DNA of 64,000 bases from positions 5,414,501 to 5,478,500 of the forward strand of contig NZ_CP152049.1 of assembly GCF_038630985.1 (NCBI RefSeq). The letters are read 5' to 3'. Shown in pieces: positions 63,853 through 64,000 of the stretch (its first letter is position 1; the number at the start of each line of letters is the position of its first letter). Below the pieces are notes generated by a model that worked only from the letters and a program-made list of their open reading frames with translations, was not told the DNA's origin and ran no database searches. Made by a program: the position numbers and the translations under genes. The stretch comes from Paenibacillus sp. FSL H8-0548 (lineage in GTDB: Bacteria > Bacillota > Bacilli > Paenibacillales > Paenibacillaceae).

Positions 63853-64000
63853 ATGATCATTTTCATGCCATTCTTTATAGTAGTGTAACCAACCATACGC
63901 GGACTCCCACCGCTCGGTATTACACTACCCAAAACGGCTGGTTTAGAACTTTTCTTATTCCCCATTACAACTATCGCAAAGGTGCCCGCATAAAGTCTGA

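Larger units (their letters stand above)
62739..64000. other. Long intergenic stretch with repeats and no convincing gene
   Basis: Contents: a 100-bp repeat copy (62818-62919), a ~125-bp direct repeat (63340-63467 and 63728-63852), TGCAGGATAG-type hairpins (63526-63720), twin AGCGTCTC-CTTCCGTTA boxes near 63247 and 63303, and an inverted repeat GTAGTGTAA/TTACACTAC (63880-63928). Several short open frames exist but none has a ribosome binding site or recognisable product. Confidence 0.6.

Noticed and set aside
63801..63998. Frames open on both strands to the right edge of the window
   Set aside because: The minus-strand frame (ending V-R-L-C-E-G) and the plus-strand frame are both open over ~66 codons, neither resembles a known protein, and part lies in a repeat whose other copy is not open.

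Overview
The window looks like chromosomal DNA from a Paenibacillus-type member of the Bacillales. Evidence: strong AGGAGG-like ribosome binding sites with ATG, GTG and TTG starts; bacilliredoxin; a sporulation-type sensor kinase; several matches to the Spo0A box (TTTGTCGAAA) and to catabolite-responsive (cre) elements; an SLH surface protein; a large carbohydrate-active gene set. I see no rRNA, tRNA or CRISPR array. All family names come from reading motifs; no database search was run.

Layout. 1-2.7 kb: mutY, an AraC regulator and a cytochrome c lipoprotein. 2.76-4.28 kb: an intact IS4-family element. 4.3-8.2 kb: small YjzC-like gene, acpS, a CopC-CopD copper protein and its exported partner. 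8.3-13.1 kb: a LacI-sensor/PAS/GGDEF/EAL protein and an unrecognised 543-residue protein. 13.1-14.15 kb: three ~310-bp tandem repeats full of TGCAGGATAG hairpins. 14.2-20.3 kb: DUF2809, nadE, bacilliredoxin, a 44-residue gene, sensor kinase, monoacylglycerol-lipase-like hydrolase, flavoprotein. 20.44-22.10 kb: an intact IS3-family element sitting inside what looks like a terminator hairpin. 22.1-26.9 kb: hypothetical gene and the xylose locus xylBA/xylR with operator, promoter and cre. 26.9-27.2 kb: three exact-period 100-bp repeats. 27.3-36.4 kb: HAD phosphatase, a 2156-residue exported modular protein with an SLH protein just upstream, membrane protein. 36.6-45.96 kb: two MFS transporters, DUF2087/GIY-YIG regulator, DUF2935, alpha/beta hydrolase, lactonase, lone LytTR protein, aldose epimerase, acetyltransferase. 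46.1-50.6 kb: coiled-coil membrane protein plus AIM24 protein, then lacZ. 51.1-60.6 kb: ABC exporter, YesN-type response regulator, sugar ABC importer and, divergently, GH113 mannanase, 2-epimerase and GH130 phosphorylase. 61-62.7 kb: acetyltransferase and CDF metal transporter. 62.7-64 kb: intergenic repeats with no convincing gene.

How it works together. The 53.8-60.6 kb block reads as a beta-mannooligosaccharide pathway: import by the binding protein and two permeases, cleavage by GH113, epimerisation of mannobiose to mannosylglucose, and phosphorolysis to mannose 1-phosphate and glucose. The xyl genes, lacZ and aldose epimerase add further sugar breakdown, with cre sites at three promoters pointing to CcpA control. 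Spo0A-type boxes lie before the c-di-GMP protein, the sensor kinase and the coiled-coil/AIM24 pair, suggesting entry-to-sporulation control.

The least explained material is the non-coding repeat content (two structured families, 100-bp and ~310-bp) and an AT-rich segment whose edges fall inside both the SLH gene and the giant surface-protein gene.
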